Origin: Sinorhizobium garamanticum
Lineage (GTDB): Bacteria > Pseudomonadota > Alphaproteobacteria > Rhizobiales > Rhizobiaceae
Length of the DNA stretch: 64,000 nt
Direction of reading: 5' to 3'
Assembly: GCF_029892065.1 (NCBI RefSeq)
Contig: NZ_CP120373.1
Location: forward strand, 3,665,001-3,729,000
The translations under genes were made by a program, and so were the position numbers. A model generated the notes under the pieces. The model saw only the letters and a program-made list of their open reading frames with translations. It had not been told where the DNA came from and did not search any database. Shown here in pieces: positions 1 to 8,433 of this stretch; within the stretch, counting starts at the first letter, position 1; the number at the start of each line of letters is the position of its first letter.

Positions 1-1824
1 GTATTCCCCTACGACTATTACGGCGACAAGCCAAACGACACCGTGGGCTTCGCCCGCACTGCTTCCATCATCGATGCGATCCGAGCGGAGGCAACCAACT
101 CCGTCCTCGTGGATAACGGCGACTTCCTTCAAGGAAACCCGATGGGGGACTACATCGCCTACGAGCGCGGCATGAAGGAAGGCGATCTGCACCCGATCAT
201 CGCTGCGATGAACGTGCTTGGCTATGATTGCGGGACGCTCGGCAATCACGAGTTCAACTACGGCCTGGACTTCATGTTCAACGTGCTGAACGGCGCCAAT
301 TTTCCGATTGTCTGCGCCAACCTGACCAAGGGCGCCCTTGCGGCGAACGCACGTCAGGATGCGCTCTTCCTCAAGCCCTATGTCATTCTCGACCGCAAAG
401 TGAAGGACGGCGCGGGCCAAGAACATGCGATTCGCATCGGCCTGATCGGGTTCGTTCCACCGCAGATCATGACGTGGGACGCGAAGAATCTTGAGGGCAA
501 GGCGAACGCACGCGATATCGTCAAGGCGGCGGAAGCCTGGGTGCCACAGATGCGCGAGGAAGGCGCCGACATCGTCGTCGCGCTTTCCCACTCTGGGATC
601 GGACAGCAAAACTATGCCGAAAACCTCGAGAACGCGTCGGTGCCTCTGGCTGCCGTCGACGGCATCGACGCCATCGTGACCGGTCACAGCCACCTCGACT
701 TTCCCGGACCGAAATTCGAGGGCCTTGCCGGTGTCGACAATACGAAAGGACTGATCTCCGGCAAGCCGGGCGTGATGGGCGGCTTCTGGGGCTCGCATCT
801 CGGTCTGATAGACCTACTCCTCGAGCGTGATGGTAGTGCGTGGCGGGTAGTCAGTTCGACGAGTGAGGCTCGCCCCATCTATCGGCGGGAGGAGAAGAAG
901 GTGATCGCCGAAGTCGGCGACAAGCCGGAGGTCCTGGCAGCTGCAGCAAAGGACCACGAGGCGACGCTCGCCTATGTTCGCACCCCCGTCGGCAAAACCT
1001 CGGCACCGCTCTATTCCTACTTCTCTCTTGTTGCCGACGACCCGTCGGTCCAGATCGTCAGTCAGGCGCAGACCTGGTACATCCGCGACATGCTCAAGGA
1101 CACGGAGCACAAGTACTTACCGGTTTTGTCCGCGGCCGCCCCCTTCAAGGCCGGCGGTCGCGGAGGCGCCGACTACTATACCGATGTCCCAGCGGGCGAC
1201 ATTGCCATCAAGAACGTTGCAGATCTCTACCTCTATCCGAACACGGTACAGGCCGTTGTCATCACAGGGGACCAGGTGGCCAATTGGCTCGAGATGTCGG
1301 CCGGCATCTTCAATCAGGTTGCGCCCGGATCCGTCGACGCGGAGCTGATCAACGCGGGCTTCCCGTCCTATAATTTCGACGTGATCGACGGCGTCACCTA
1401 TGAGATCGACCTCTCACAACCGGCGAAGTTCGACAAGGACGGCAATCTGGTGAGCGCCGCGGCAAAGCGCATCCAGAACCTGCAATTTGACGGCAAGCCG
1501 ATCGACCCCGCGCAAAAGTTCGTGGTGGCGACCAACAACTATCGCGCTGGCGGTGGTGGCAACTTCCCGGACATCGCTTCCGACAAGGTGATCCTCGTCG
1601 CGCCAGACACCAACCGCGATGTCATCGTCCGCTACATCGTCGAACAGGGAACGATCAACCCGTCGGCCGATGCGAACTGGAGATTCGTGCCGCTCAAGGA
1701 CACGAGCGTGCTTTTCGACAGCAGCCCAAAGGCAAGACGGTTCCTGCCGCAGGTGAAAGCTGTTGCGATCGAAGAAGCCGGCGAAGGCGCGGAGGGCTTC
1801 GCCCGATTCCGTATCAGGCTCTAG
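1..1824 (+). CDS. cpdB: 2',3'-cyclic-nucleotide 2'-phosphodiesterase/3'-nucleotidase, 5'-truncated by window edge
   Basis: The reading frame is open from base 1, so the start lies before the window; about 607 residues are visible against roughly 650 for the family, so only the signal peptide and first metal motif are missing. Visible calcineurin-type phosphoesterase motifs are DNGDFLQG, LGNHEFNYG, ALSHSGIG and TGHSHLDFPG, followed by the C-terminal 5'-nucleotidase domain with ATNNYRAGGGGNFP. The family is periplasmic and hydrolyses 2',3'-cyclic nucleotides and 3'-nucleotides so that nucleosides can be taken up. The stop codon TAG touches the first base of the inverted-repeat element that follows. 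Confidence 0.93.
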   Translation, partial: VFPYDYYGDKPNDTVGFARTASIIDAIRAEATNSVLVDNGDFLQGNPMGDYIAYERGMKEGDLHPIIAAMNVLGYDCGTLGNHEFNYGLDFMFNVLNGANFPIVCANLTKGALAANARQDALFLKPYVILDRKVKDGAGQEHAIRIGLIGFVPPQIMTWDAKNLEGKANARDIVKAAEAWVPQMREEGADIVVALSHSGIGQQNYAENLENASVPLAAVDGIDAIVTGHSHLDFPGPKFEGLAGVDNTKGLISGKPGVMGGFWGSHLGLIDLLLERDGSAWRVVSSTSEARPIYRREEKKVIAEVGDKPEVLAAAAKDHEATLAYVRTPVGKTSAPLYSYFSLVADDPSVQIVSQAQTWYIRDMLKDTEHKYLPVLSAAAPFKAGGRGGADYYTDVPAGDIAIKNVADLYLYPNTVQAVVITGDQVANWLEMSAGIFNQVAPGSVDAELINAGFPSYNFDVIDGVTYEIDLSQPAKFDKDGNLVSAAAKRIQNLQFDGKPIDPAQKFVVATNNYRAGGGGNFPDIASDKVILVAPDTNRDVIVRYIVEQGTINPSADANWRFVPLKDTSVLFDSSPKARRFLPQVKAVAIEEAGEGAEGFARFRIRL

Positions 1825-2087
1825 AGCCCTTCAGGGTTAAATGGAAGCAGTTCTGCCGGAGCAGGTTTTCGTCAGGGCAGAGGCGATTGGCGAAGGGGCG
1901 TACCCGGATGTACGTCCGAGCCGATCGCCTCTGAGCCTGGCGGAAAGATGCCCGGCCCTTCGGGTTGGCTGACACGGGCCGCCTGATCGGCCGGCCGGCT
2001 TGGCCGTATGCTTTGGCTACGCCGCGCGCCGGCCGGTCGACTCCGTTTGAGCCAACAGAACTGTTTCCATTTAACCATGAAGGGCTC
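1824..2087. repeat. 264-base element with 32-base terminal inverted repeats (MITE-like)
   Basis: Bases 1824-1855 and 2056-2087 are inverted copies of each other with 30 of 32 positions matching; each outer end reads GAGCCCTTCA and each inner end CAGTTCTG. The inside is rich in further palindromes, for example CAGAGGCGATTGGC near 1879 paired with GCCGATCGCCTCTG near 1919. No credible coding frame is present. This fits a non-autonomous, palindromic intergenic element of the kind common in rhizobia; no clear target-site duplication is visible. The rest of the gap to 2261 shows nothing recognisable. Confidence 0.6.
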
Positions 2088-2261
2088 CAAGATGCGGCGC
2101 GTAGGTGGGCCGAATGCGGGCCCATCGTCGTAGCCCGTCTGTACTCGCGCTGATTATCTTGTCGATGGGAGGGAGCTCATTCAATCTCTGAGAAAAGCTC
2201 ACTCACCCAACGTTATGCGAGAATATTCATCGATGAGCGGCCGAACCTATGCGACGTGGCT

Positions 2262-2582
2262 CTAAACCGGCCGGGATGGCGAGTCGTCCTCAAAGAGTGA
2301 GGAGCGTTGCTCGTCGACGATCTGTCGACCCTTTCGCAGAGCCGCATCGATGGCGTCCTGTTCGGACGCGAAAAGATCGGCGCGAATGAAGGTGCGCACC
2401 TTCACGGTGGCATCGGGCATTGTCTTTTCGATGCTGCCTGCCAGGCGATATTGCGGCCCCTCCCGCATGGGAGTCGCGCGGATCAAGCAATCCCCATAGG
2501 ATTCCGTCTTGCCAACGGCCTGCGCCGCTTCTTCTTTGGAGCCACCGGAGAAGCCGAACAATTTCGAGAAAAACGATGCCAT
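2262..2582 (-). CDS. HlyU family protein
   Basis: The product has 106 residues, starts MASFFSKLFGF and has the layout of the HlyU family (PF10115): a short hydrophobic/basic start, a variable Gly/Ser/Lys stretch, then a compact domain with YGDCLIRATPMREGPQYRLAG and RADLFASEQDAIDAA. Family members are small and often called transcriptional regulators, after Vibrio HlyU, although rhizobial members lack the winged-helix fold of that protein and their role is unknown. It lies 78 bases downstream of ilvA on the same strand. The family call rests on recalled motif shape. Confidence 0.7.
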   Translation of the reverse strand: MASFFSKLFGFSGGSKEEAAQAVGKTESYGDCLIRATPMREGPQYRLAGSIEKTMPDATVKVRTFIRADLFASEQDAIDAALRKGRQIVDEQRSSLFEDDSPSRPV

Positions 2583-2660
2583 GACTCATGGTTAGCCGCG
2601 GCCGCCGACGCTGTCAAAGGCTAAGTGCGTGCAATCCCGTCCACCTGCTCGATGCTGAGA

Positions 2661-3908
2661 TCAAATGACGAGATTGGCGAGAATCTCGTTCTCGGTAATG
2701 TCCTGATAGCGCAGGCCGGCCGCATCGAAGCGCGCCTTCAGGGCCGGGAAGTTCTCTGCGTGCTTGGTCTCTATGCCGATGAGGACGGAGCCGAAGTTGC
2801 GCGCCGACTTCTTCAAATACTCGAACCGCGCAATATCGTCTTCGTCGCCGAGCAGGTTGAGGAAATCGCGTAGCGCGCCGGGGCGCTGGGCCATGCGCAG
2901 GATGAAATATTTCTTGAGCCCGGCATGCCGCATCGCCCGCTCCTTTACATCGGGGAGGCGCTCGAAGTCGAAGTTGCCTCCGGATACGACGGCAACCACT
3001 GTTTTGCCTTTCAGCCGTTCGCGACCGAGGATCTCCAGCGCTGTTATGGAAAGAGCACCGGCGGGCTCCAGAACCACACCCTCGACGTTCAGCATGTCGA
3101 TGATCGTCAAGCAAATCGCGTTCTCCGGCAGCAACATCACCTGCTCCGGCGCAAAGGCCGCCAGCGCAGCGAAGTTCAGGTCGCCAACGCGCGCGACAGC
3201 CGCACCATCGACGAAGTTGTCCACCTGGTCGAGTGTAACCACGCTGCCGGTCTCGAGGCTCCGCTTCAGGCTTGGCGCTCCCGCCGGCTCGCAAAATACG
3301 AAACGATCCGTCGAAAGCGTGTCGGCGAGATAGCCGGTGACACCGGCGGACAGGCCACCACCGCCCACGGGCAGGGCGACAAGATCGGGAATGACGCCTC
3401 CCGGTAGTTGCTGGGCAATTTCGGCGGCTACGGTCGCCTGCCCTTCGATTATGTCTGCATGATCGAAGGGCGGCACCATGACGCCGGCAATCGCTTCGAC
3501 ATGGTCGCGCGCCGCCTGATAGCACTGGTCGAAAATGTCGCCGAAGAGGCGGATCGTAATGAACTCGCCACCAAACATGCGTGTCTTGTCTATCTTCTGC
3601 TGCGGCGTCGTCACCGGCATAAAGACGACGCCCGGAACGCCGAAGTGACGGCAGACAAAAGCAAAACCCTGCGCATGGTTTCCAGCCGAGGCACAAACGA
3701 AGGTCTTTCCCGCGGCCCCGGCGGCAAGAGCCTTGCGGAAGAAATTGAAGGCGCCGCGGATTTTGTAGGAGCGCACGGGCGAAAGATCCTCACGCTTCAG
3801 ATAGACCGTCGCGCCGTAGCGGGCACTGAGGTGATCGTTGAGTTGCAGCGGCGTTGCCGGAAAGATTTCACGGAGTGCGAGCGCCGCATTTTCAACTTCC
3901 TGCTTCAT
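2661..3908 (-). CDS. ilvA: Threonine ammonia-lyase (threonine dehydratase)
   Basis: The 415-residue protein converts L-threonine to 2-oxobutanoate and ammonia, the first step toward isoleucine. The PLP lysine is K49 in SPVRSYKIRGAF, and the Gly-rich phosphate loop is PVGGGGLSAG. A C-terminal ACT-like regulatory domain begins near residue 325 (KYFILRMAQRPGALRDF), as in the feedback-inhibited biosynthetic form rather than the short catabolic one. The ATG at 3908 gives the expected N-terminus. It stands alone on the minus strand, with the divergent trkH gene upstream. Confidence 0.93.
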   Translation of the reverse strand: MKQEVENAALALREIFPATPLQLNDHLSARYGATVYLKREDLSPVRSYKIRGAFNFFRKALAAGAAGKTFVCASAGNHAQGFAFVCRHFGVPGVVFMPVTTPQQKIDKTRMFGGEFITIRLFGDIFDQCYQAARDHVEAIAGVMVPPFDHADIIEGQATVAAEIAQQLPGGVIPDLVALPVGGGGLSAGVTGYLADTLSTDRFVFCEPAGAPSLKRSLETGSVVTLDQVDNFVDGAAVARVGDLNFAALAAFAPEQVMLLPENAICLTIIDMLNVEGVVLEPAGALSITALEILGRERLKGKTVVAVVSGGNFDFERLPDVKERAMRHAGLKKYFILRMAQRPGALRDFLNLLGDEDDIARFEYLKKSARNFGSVLIGIETKHAENFPALKARFDAAGLRYQDITENEILANLVI

Positions 3909-4007
3909 AATTTAGGGTCATCCGTTGCGTTTGCCGATGCCTGACGCTATCGCACATTGCCTCGTGTGAGGCCATCGATTTGACACGAATCGATCGGGCA
4001 AGCCACT

Positions 4008-5516
4008 ATGCCAGCGGGCGGCCACCGGCCTGTTCGACAACTGTTTCCGGGAAATCGAAGCTTGAATGCAACCCTGTTTCGGCACGCTGTCCACATCGCG
4101 GCAATCCTCGGTCTCTACCTTTCCGGCGCGATGTTGATCCCTGCTCTCGTCGACCTCTACTACGGACATGCGGACTGGGAGATCTTCGCCGTAACGGCCT
4201 TCCTAACTGGTGGTCTCTCTGCGGCGACCTTCATGGCGACCCGGGCGGGACCTCCACCGTTCTCGAAAAAATTCGGCTTCCTTCTGGTCAATCTGCTCTG
4301 GTTCGTCTTCTCGGTCGTCGGCGCAATCCCGCTCTGGCTCTCCTCGCTCGATCTTGATTTCGCTCAAGCGCTCTTCGAATCCGTTTCCGCGGTTACGACC
4401 ACTGGCTCGACCGTCATCGTTGGGCTCGACAATGCTCCACCTGGACTGCTGCTCTGGCGCTCACTTCTTTGCTGGCTGGGCGGCATCGGGATCGTCGTTC
4501 TCGGCCTCTTCATCATTCCCTACTTGCGCGTCGGCGGCATGTCCTTCTTCAAGATGGAGTCCTCCGACACGGGCGACAAGCCATTCGCCCGCATCGCAAG
4601 CTTCAGCCGCGCCTTCCTCGCCATCTATGTGACGATCACACTGCTCTGCGCGATCAGCTACGGCATGACCGGCATGAACCGCTTCGACGCGATCAATCAC
4701 GCAATGTCGACCGTCGCCACCGGCGGCTTTTCAACCCACGATGCGTCATTTGCCTATTTCGGCAGCATTCCACTGCTGTGGACCGGTACGTTCTTCATGA
4801 CGCTTTGCAGCCTGCCCTTCTCCATCCTGATCGTGCTCGTCGTCCGCGGGCGCCTCGACGCGCTGCGCGATCCGCAAATCACCGTCTTTCTCGGCTATCT
4901 CACCGCGTTTTCGGTGGCCGTCGCCGTCTATCATCGGCTTGCAAACGGCGTCGAATTTCATCTGGCGCTGGCACACTCTTTCTTCAATGTCACTTCGATC
5001 CTTTCGACCAGCGGCTATGCGAGCGAAGACTATAGTCTTTGGGGTCCGTTCGTCGTCATGACCGCGTTTATCGCCACCTTCATGGGCGGTTGTTCCGGCT
5101 CGACTGCCGGCGGCATCAAGGCCTATCGTTTTGTCGTGCTCTTCAACGCGATCCGCTCCGGGTTGAACAGGCTCGTCTATCCGAATGCGATCTATGCGGT
5201 GCGCTACGGCAACAATACCGTCGATGCGGATACGCAGCGCGCCATCTTCCTGTTTTTCATAACCTATATCCTGCTCTGGGTTTTCGGCAGCCTGATGATG
5301 GGCGCGCTTGGCTACGACCTGGTCACGGCCGTCTCCGCCGTCATCACCTGCCTTTCCAATGTCGGTCCCGGCCTCGGCAGCATTATCGGCCCGGCCGGCA
5401 ACTTCTCGACGCTCGAGGACCCGGAACTCTACCTTTTGTCGCTGATGATGCTGCTCGGGCGCCTCGAAGTCCTGACCGTTCTCGTCATCCTGACCCCGAT
5501 CTTCTGGAAGCACTGA
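4008..5516 (+). CDS. trkH: Trk-type potassium uptake membrane subunit
   Basis: A polytopic inner-membrane protein of 502 residues, carrying the four pore-loop segments expected of TrkH/KtrB: VTTTGSTVI, VATGGFSTHD, SILSTSGYASEDY and CLSNVGPGLG, each with a conserved Gly for K+ selectivity. It imports K+ together with TrkA-type cytoplasmic subunits, which are not in this window. The ATG at 4008 gives an extra 18 residues; a TTG at 4062 behind GAAG would give 484 residues, the usual length, and may be the true start. It is divergent from ilvA. Confidence 0.93.
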   Translation: MPAGGHRPVRQLFPGNRSLNATLFRHAVHIAAILGLYLSGAMLIPALVDLYYGHADWEIFAVTAFLTGGLSAATFMATRAGPPPFSKKFGFLLVNLLWFVFSVVGAIPLWLSSLDLDFAQALFESVSAVTTTGSTVIVGLDNAPPGLLLWRSLLCWLGGIGIVVLGLFIIPYLRVGGMSFFKMESSDTGDKPFARIASFSRAFLAIYVTITLLCAISYGMTGMNRFDAINHAMSTVATGGFSTHDASFAYFGSIPLLWTGTFFMTLCSLPFSILIVLVVRGRLDALRDPQITVFLGYLTAFSVAVAVYHRLANGVEFHLALAHSFFNVTSILSTSGYASEDYSLWGPFVVMTAFIATFMGGCSGSTAGGIKAYRFVVLFNAIRSGLNRLVYPNAIYAVRYGNNTVDADTQRAIFLFFITYILLWVFGSLMMGALGYDLVTAVSAVITCLSNVGPGLGSIIGPAGNFSTLEDPELYLLSLMMLLGRLEVLTVLVILTPIFWKH

Positions 5517-5606
5517 GCGGCTTGATTTACGTCGACTTGGCAATGCCTTGACTTGGCGTGGCAAATACCGAAAGTCTTGAGGCAATGGGCACAGGGGAGG
5601 AATACA

Positions 5607-6197
5607 ATGCCGAAACGCCTGCTCTTGCTTGCAACAATGACTGCCGCGATCGTGGGGACGACCGATGCGGCCGCCCTGGCCGGTCCACTTTCCGATGCCG
5701 CCACGAAAGCGGAACAGCAGGCGACCTCGGGAGACGCGGCGGGTGCCCGGGAGACGCTGCGGCAGGCAGTGAGCGACTTTTCCCAAACGCTTCCCTTCGC
5801 GATCGGCAAGGCGGTCTTCGTCACGGCCGAGCCAGCGGGCTACGCCATGTACGAGCCCAAAGCCGATCCCACCTTCAAAGCCGGAGAAGCCATCGTATCC
5901 TATGTCGAGCCGGTTGGGCTCACCTGGAAGGAAGCGAGCGTCAAGGGCAAGATCCAGACGCGTTTCACGGTGGATTTCGATATCCTCAACCCAAAGGGCG
6001 AAATCCTTGCCAGCCAAAAGGCATTCGGCGATTTCACCTTCACGGGCTACCAGCGCAACCAGGAAATCTACTCGACCCTGACGATCGACGTGACTGGCGC
6101 CCCCGCCGGCGACTACGTCCTGCGCTTCCATTTCAATGATATCAACAGCGGCAAGAGCGCAACTGTCGACCAGCCCTTCAAGATCGCCGCGCAATAG
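5607..6197 (+). CDS. Exported protein of unknown function
   Basis: The 196-residue product starts at ATG 5607 behind a strong GGGGAGGA site; an upstream in-frame start at 5553 would disrupt the signal peptide. Residues 1-24 form a typical Sec signal (MPKRLLLLATMTAAI...ALA). The mature part has an early helical stretch, then a beta-rich domain with FKAGEAIVSYVEPVG and YQRNQEIYSTLTIDVTGAPAGDYVL, resembling an immunoglobulin-like fold. I do not recognise a named family. It ends 4 bases before the HAD hydrolase gene and is probably co-transcribed with it. Confidence 0.75.
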   Translation: MPKRLLLLATMTAAIVGTTDAAALAGPLSDAATKAEQQATSGDAAGARETLRQAVSDFSQTLPFAIGKAVFVTAEPAGYAMYEPKADPTFKAGEAIVSYVEPVGLTWKEASVKGKIQTRFTVDFDILNPKGEILASQKAFGDFTFTGYQRNQEIYSTLTIDVTGAPAGDYVLRFHFNDINSGKSATVDQPFKIAAQ

Positions 6198-6201
6198 GTC
6201 C

Positions 6202-6906
6202 ATGCCGAACAGAATTACGACAATCGGTTTCGATGCCGACGATACGCTGTGGCAGAACGAACAGTTCTATCGCCTCACAGAGGAGCGCTTCGTCGATTTG
6301 CTGAAGGACCACACCGACCCGAAGGAGCTGCCTGCGAGATTGCTCGCGGCCGAAAAGCGCAATCTCGGCCTCTATGGCTTCGGCATCAAGGGCTTCACCC
6401 TGTCGATGATCGAGACGGCGCTCGAAGTAACCGGCGGCAACCTGCCGCCGTCCGTGATTGCCGAAATCCTCGCCGCCGGACGGGAAATGCTTGGCCATCC
6501 GGTCGAACCGCTGCCAAACGTCCAGGAGACGCTGGAGGCTCTCGCCGGACGCTTTCGCCTCGTCATGATCACCAAGGGCGACCTTTTCGATCAGGAACGG
6601 AAGCTCGCCGCCTCCGGCCTTGGCGACTTCTTCGCCGCCATCGAGATCGTCAGCGACAAGACCATGTCCACCTATGAGAGGATATTCTCGCAACACGGCG
6701 ACGGTCCGTCGAGGAGCCTCATGGTCGGCAATTCGCTGAAGTCGGACATCGTCCCTGCGCTGGCAGCGGGCAGTTGGGGCGTCTATGTCCCGCACGCCCT
6801 CACCTGGTCCTTCGAATATCACGAGAAACCGGAAGACCATCCGCGTTTTCATGAAATCGCCGACCTCGGTCAGCTTGAAACGCTGTTGCGCAAAATCGCC
6901 GGCTGA
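6202..6906 (+). CDS. HAD family hydrolase
   Basis: The 234-residue protein has HAD motif I as FDADDTLWQNE (nucleophile Asp of DADDT), motif II near VMITKGD, a lysine in SDKTMSTY and the acidic motif around MVGNSLKSDIVPA. These are haloacid-dehalogenase-type phosphatases; the substrate cannot be read from the sequence. ATG 6202 starts 4 bases after the preceding exported-protein gene; an in-frame ATG at 6136 lies inside that gene and is unlikely to be used. The N-terminus MPNRITTIGFDADDT is natural for the family. Confidence 0.88.
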   Translation: MPNRITTIGFDADDTLWQNEQFYRLTEERFVDLLKDHTDPKELPARLLAAEKRNLGLYGFGIKGFTLSMIETALEVTGGNLPPSVIAEILAAGREMLGHPVEPLPNVQETLEALAGRFRLVMITKGDLFDQERKLAASGLGDFFAAIEIVSDKTMSTYERIFSQHGDGPSRSLMVGNSLKSDIVPALAAGSWGVYVPHALTWSFEYHEKPEDHPRFHEIADLGQLETLLRKIAG

Positions 6907-6933
6907 TTGACGGCTCGGCTGCACAAAGGGCCT

Positions 6934-7018
6934 TGGTGCGGACGACGGGAATCGAACCCGTAAACCTTTGATAAGGCGACGGATTTTAAGTCCCTAAATC
7001 CGGGTTCCGCCAAAAGCC
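6934..7018 (-). pseudogene. tRNA-Leu-like remnant (TAA anticodon), inverted relative to the intact copy
   Basis: Read on the minus strand, this has an anticodon loop CTTAAAA, a long variable arm CCTT-ATCA-AAGG, a perfect T arm (ACGGG TTCGATT CCCGT) and an encoded CGTCCGCACCA 3' end. The 5' side is damaged: the acceptor strand upstream of TGGCGGAAC does not pair with CGTCCGC and the D arm lacks its normal length. The neighbour at 7154-7239 shares the same acceptor end. I read it as a broken tRNA-Leu gene; a noncanonical functional tRNA is less likely. Confidence 0.5.
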
Positions 7019-7153
7019 AGCGCCTTGAAAAGACTAGCGATTTAGCATCACCTGATCTGCCACAGGGGCACCGCGTAACATAGATTGTCACACGGGTTTG
7101 TCACACGGAAGGCCGTTGTATTTCCTATGGATTTCGCTAAAGAGGAACCCGGA

Positions 7154-7239
7154 GCGGACGTGGCGAAATCGGTAGACGCAAGGCACTTAAAATGCCTCGG
7201 GCAACGCCCGTGCGGGTTCGATCCCCGCCGTCCGCACCA
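7154..7239 (+). tRNA. tRNA-Leu(TAA)
   Basis: A complete class II tRNA of 86 bases with encoded CCA. The acceptor stem GCGGACG pairs with CGTCCGC, the anticodon loop CTTAAAA sits in a GGCA/TGCC stem, the long variable arm is CGGGCAACGCCCG, and the T arm is GCGGG TTCGATC CCCGC. It decodes UUA/UUG leucine codons. The flanks hold an inverted tRNA-Leu remnant and an integrase tail, a common setting for past island insertion. Confidence 0.96.
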
Positions 7240-7266
7240 TCACTCTCTAACTGTGGACTTCAAACG

Positions 7267-7500
7267 ATGGCGTTCTCGGACATAAGGTGGAAGGCGCATC
7301 TTGCTGATCTTCTATGGGGCATCATCTCGGGACCGATGTCCCTTGGCATCTATGTCGGTTTGGCGATGATCTTGGCCGCTCTGTTTAGTGCAGCTACAGG
7401 CACCCCCGCGTATATACCGGTCGTCACAGCGGTAGTGCTAGCCTTCGTGGTAAATCCACCTAGGTTGTTACGACGAATGAGGGCTCGGCGCCGCACGTAG
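7267..7500 (+). CDS. Small membrane protein, unknown
   Basis: A 77-residue product beginning MAFSDIRWKAHLADLLWG, with two predicted membrane spans (about residues 12-38 and 44-66) and a very basic tail, RRMRARRRT. It starts 28 bases after tRNA-Leu. I see no clear Shine-Dalgarno site and no family, so its reality rests on coherent hydrophobic composition and position. Confidence 0.5.
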   Translation: MAFSDIRWKAHLADLLWGIISGPMSLGIYVGLAMILAALFSAATGTPAYIPVVTAVVLAFVVNPPRLLRRMRARRRT

Positions 7501-7584
7501 GCGTTACCCTTGACCACTGCATTGGATCTTGGGCAGCTGCGAGGATCCAGCCTCGGTAGTTTCCCACCGAGGCCCCTCATTCGA

Positions 7585-7714
7585 TCAGTCGTCGTTCACG
7601 ACCCGCAGCTTCGGAGCTGCCGTTGGTTCAAGCGCCGCCGCCACGTCGTCGAGAGCCGAGGGCGACAGCTTCATGTAGCGCTGTGTCACCGACAGGTTGG
7701 AGTGATCTCCATCC
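7585..7714 (-). pseudogene. C-terminal remnant of a tyrosine-recombinase integrase
   Basis: The minus-strand frame ending at 7585 carries HSNLSVTQRYMKLSPSALDD, the typical C-terminal box of phage/island integrases with the conserved His and the catalytic Tyr (QRY). The upstream part of the same frame does not continue the catalytic domain, so only about 40 residues survive. It lies about 350 bases from tRNA-Leu(TAA), a usual integration target, and marks an old, mostly lost element. Confidence 0.65.
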
Positions 7715-7807
7715 CGAGCGAAAAATTGCGCGAACCCCTGATTCGCCAGGGGTTCAATCACCGCCCTTTGCTGGCAATCTAGGCTGCCTCGAAATTTTGT
7801 CCTTGCA

Positions 7808-8068
7808 TTGCTGACCGAGGGTACTGGCGTGCGTCCACTGCAAGCGTCATCTGACGTGCCTTTGTTTCCGGAAGACCTGGACACGCTTCAGCGTGTATTC
7901 GATCGCCTCTGCTACGAGCATCGGTGGCCGCGCGACAGTGCGCCCGCGCAAAGGTACGGCAGAATGCTGATCGAGGCCTATCAGGCCGGAACCACCAATG
8001 AGCTTCATCTTCTCACAGCTGGGCGCCTGTTCGTGCGCAGGTCCCGAGAGGCCAGGAGTTTCGTGTGA
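7808..8068 (+). CDS. Conserved small protein, unknown
   Basis: An 86-residue product with a compact helical look and conserved-type stretch FPEDLDTLQRVFDRLCYEHR followed by RYGRMLIEAYQAGTTNELHL. Similar short proteins occur in rhizobia, as far as I recall, without assigned function. The first residues may be non-native, since GTG or TTG codons further in could be the start. Its stop overlaps the next gene's start as ATGA, so the two are translationally coupled. Confidence 0.55.
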   Translation: MLTEGTGVRPLQASSDVPLFPEDLDTLQRVFDRLCYEHRWPRDSAPAQRYGRMLIEAYQAGTTNELHLLTAGRLFVRRSREARSFV

Positions 8069-8280
8069 TGACGGCCGCTCCACTCAGCCGCAACGAACCG
8101 GAGGAAAGGCGCCGTCGCATCGATGCGATGAAGGAAGCTTTTGCCCGCGCCATCGTAGAACGCCAGGCCGAACTACATGATCAGGAAACGCCTGGCCGAC
8201 GCGTGGCTTGGAAGGCCCTCCTTCTGGGGAAGAAATCACAGGGCACCGACGGACCGGATACGTCCTTAAAAGAATATTGA
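8065..8280 (+). CDS. Small charged protein, unknown
   Basis: A 71-residue protein, very rich in Arg, Glu and Lys in its first half (EPEERRRRIDAMKEAFARAI), likely a single long helix with a polar tail. ATG at 8065 overlaps the stop of the preceding gene by four bases, which supports a real two-gene unit. No family is recognised and there is no signal peptide or membrane span. Confidence 0.5.
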   Translation: MMTAAPLSRNEPEERRRRIDAMKEAFARAIVERQAELHDQETPGRRVAWKALLLGKKSQGTDGPDTSLKEY

Positions 8281-8433
8281 ACACCAATATGTTGCGACAT
8301 CAGCTTCGTAACTGAGATAATACGTTTCGTACGCGCACCTCGCTTCGATTGTTTTTACTTCCGCGCGAGGATGCTGACAGAAACTGACAGCATCGTCTCC
8401 TATAACCCCTACTGTCGGAAAAAGGAGACAATT

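Noticed and set aside
4746..6203. A 485-codon open frame opposite trkH and the exported-protein gene
   Set aside because: It spans two well-supported genes on the other strand and shows no family motif.
6934..7239. The two tRNA-Leu ends as attL/attR direct repeats of an island
   Set aside because: They are in opposite orientation and differ in the variable arm, so they cannot be simple direct att repeats.
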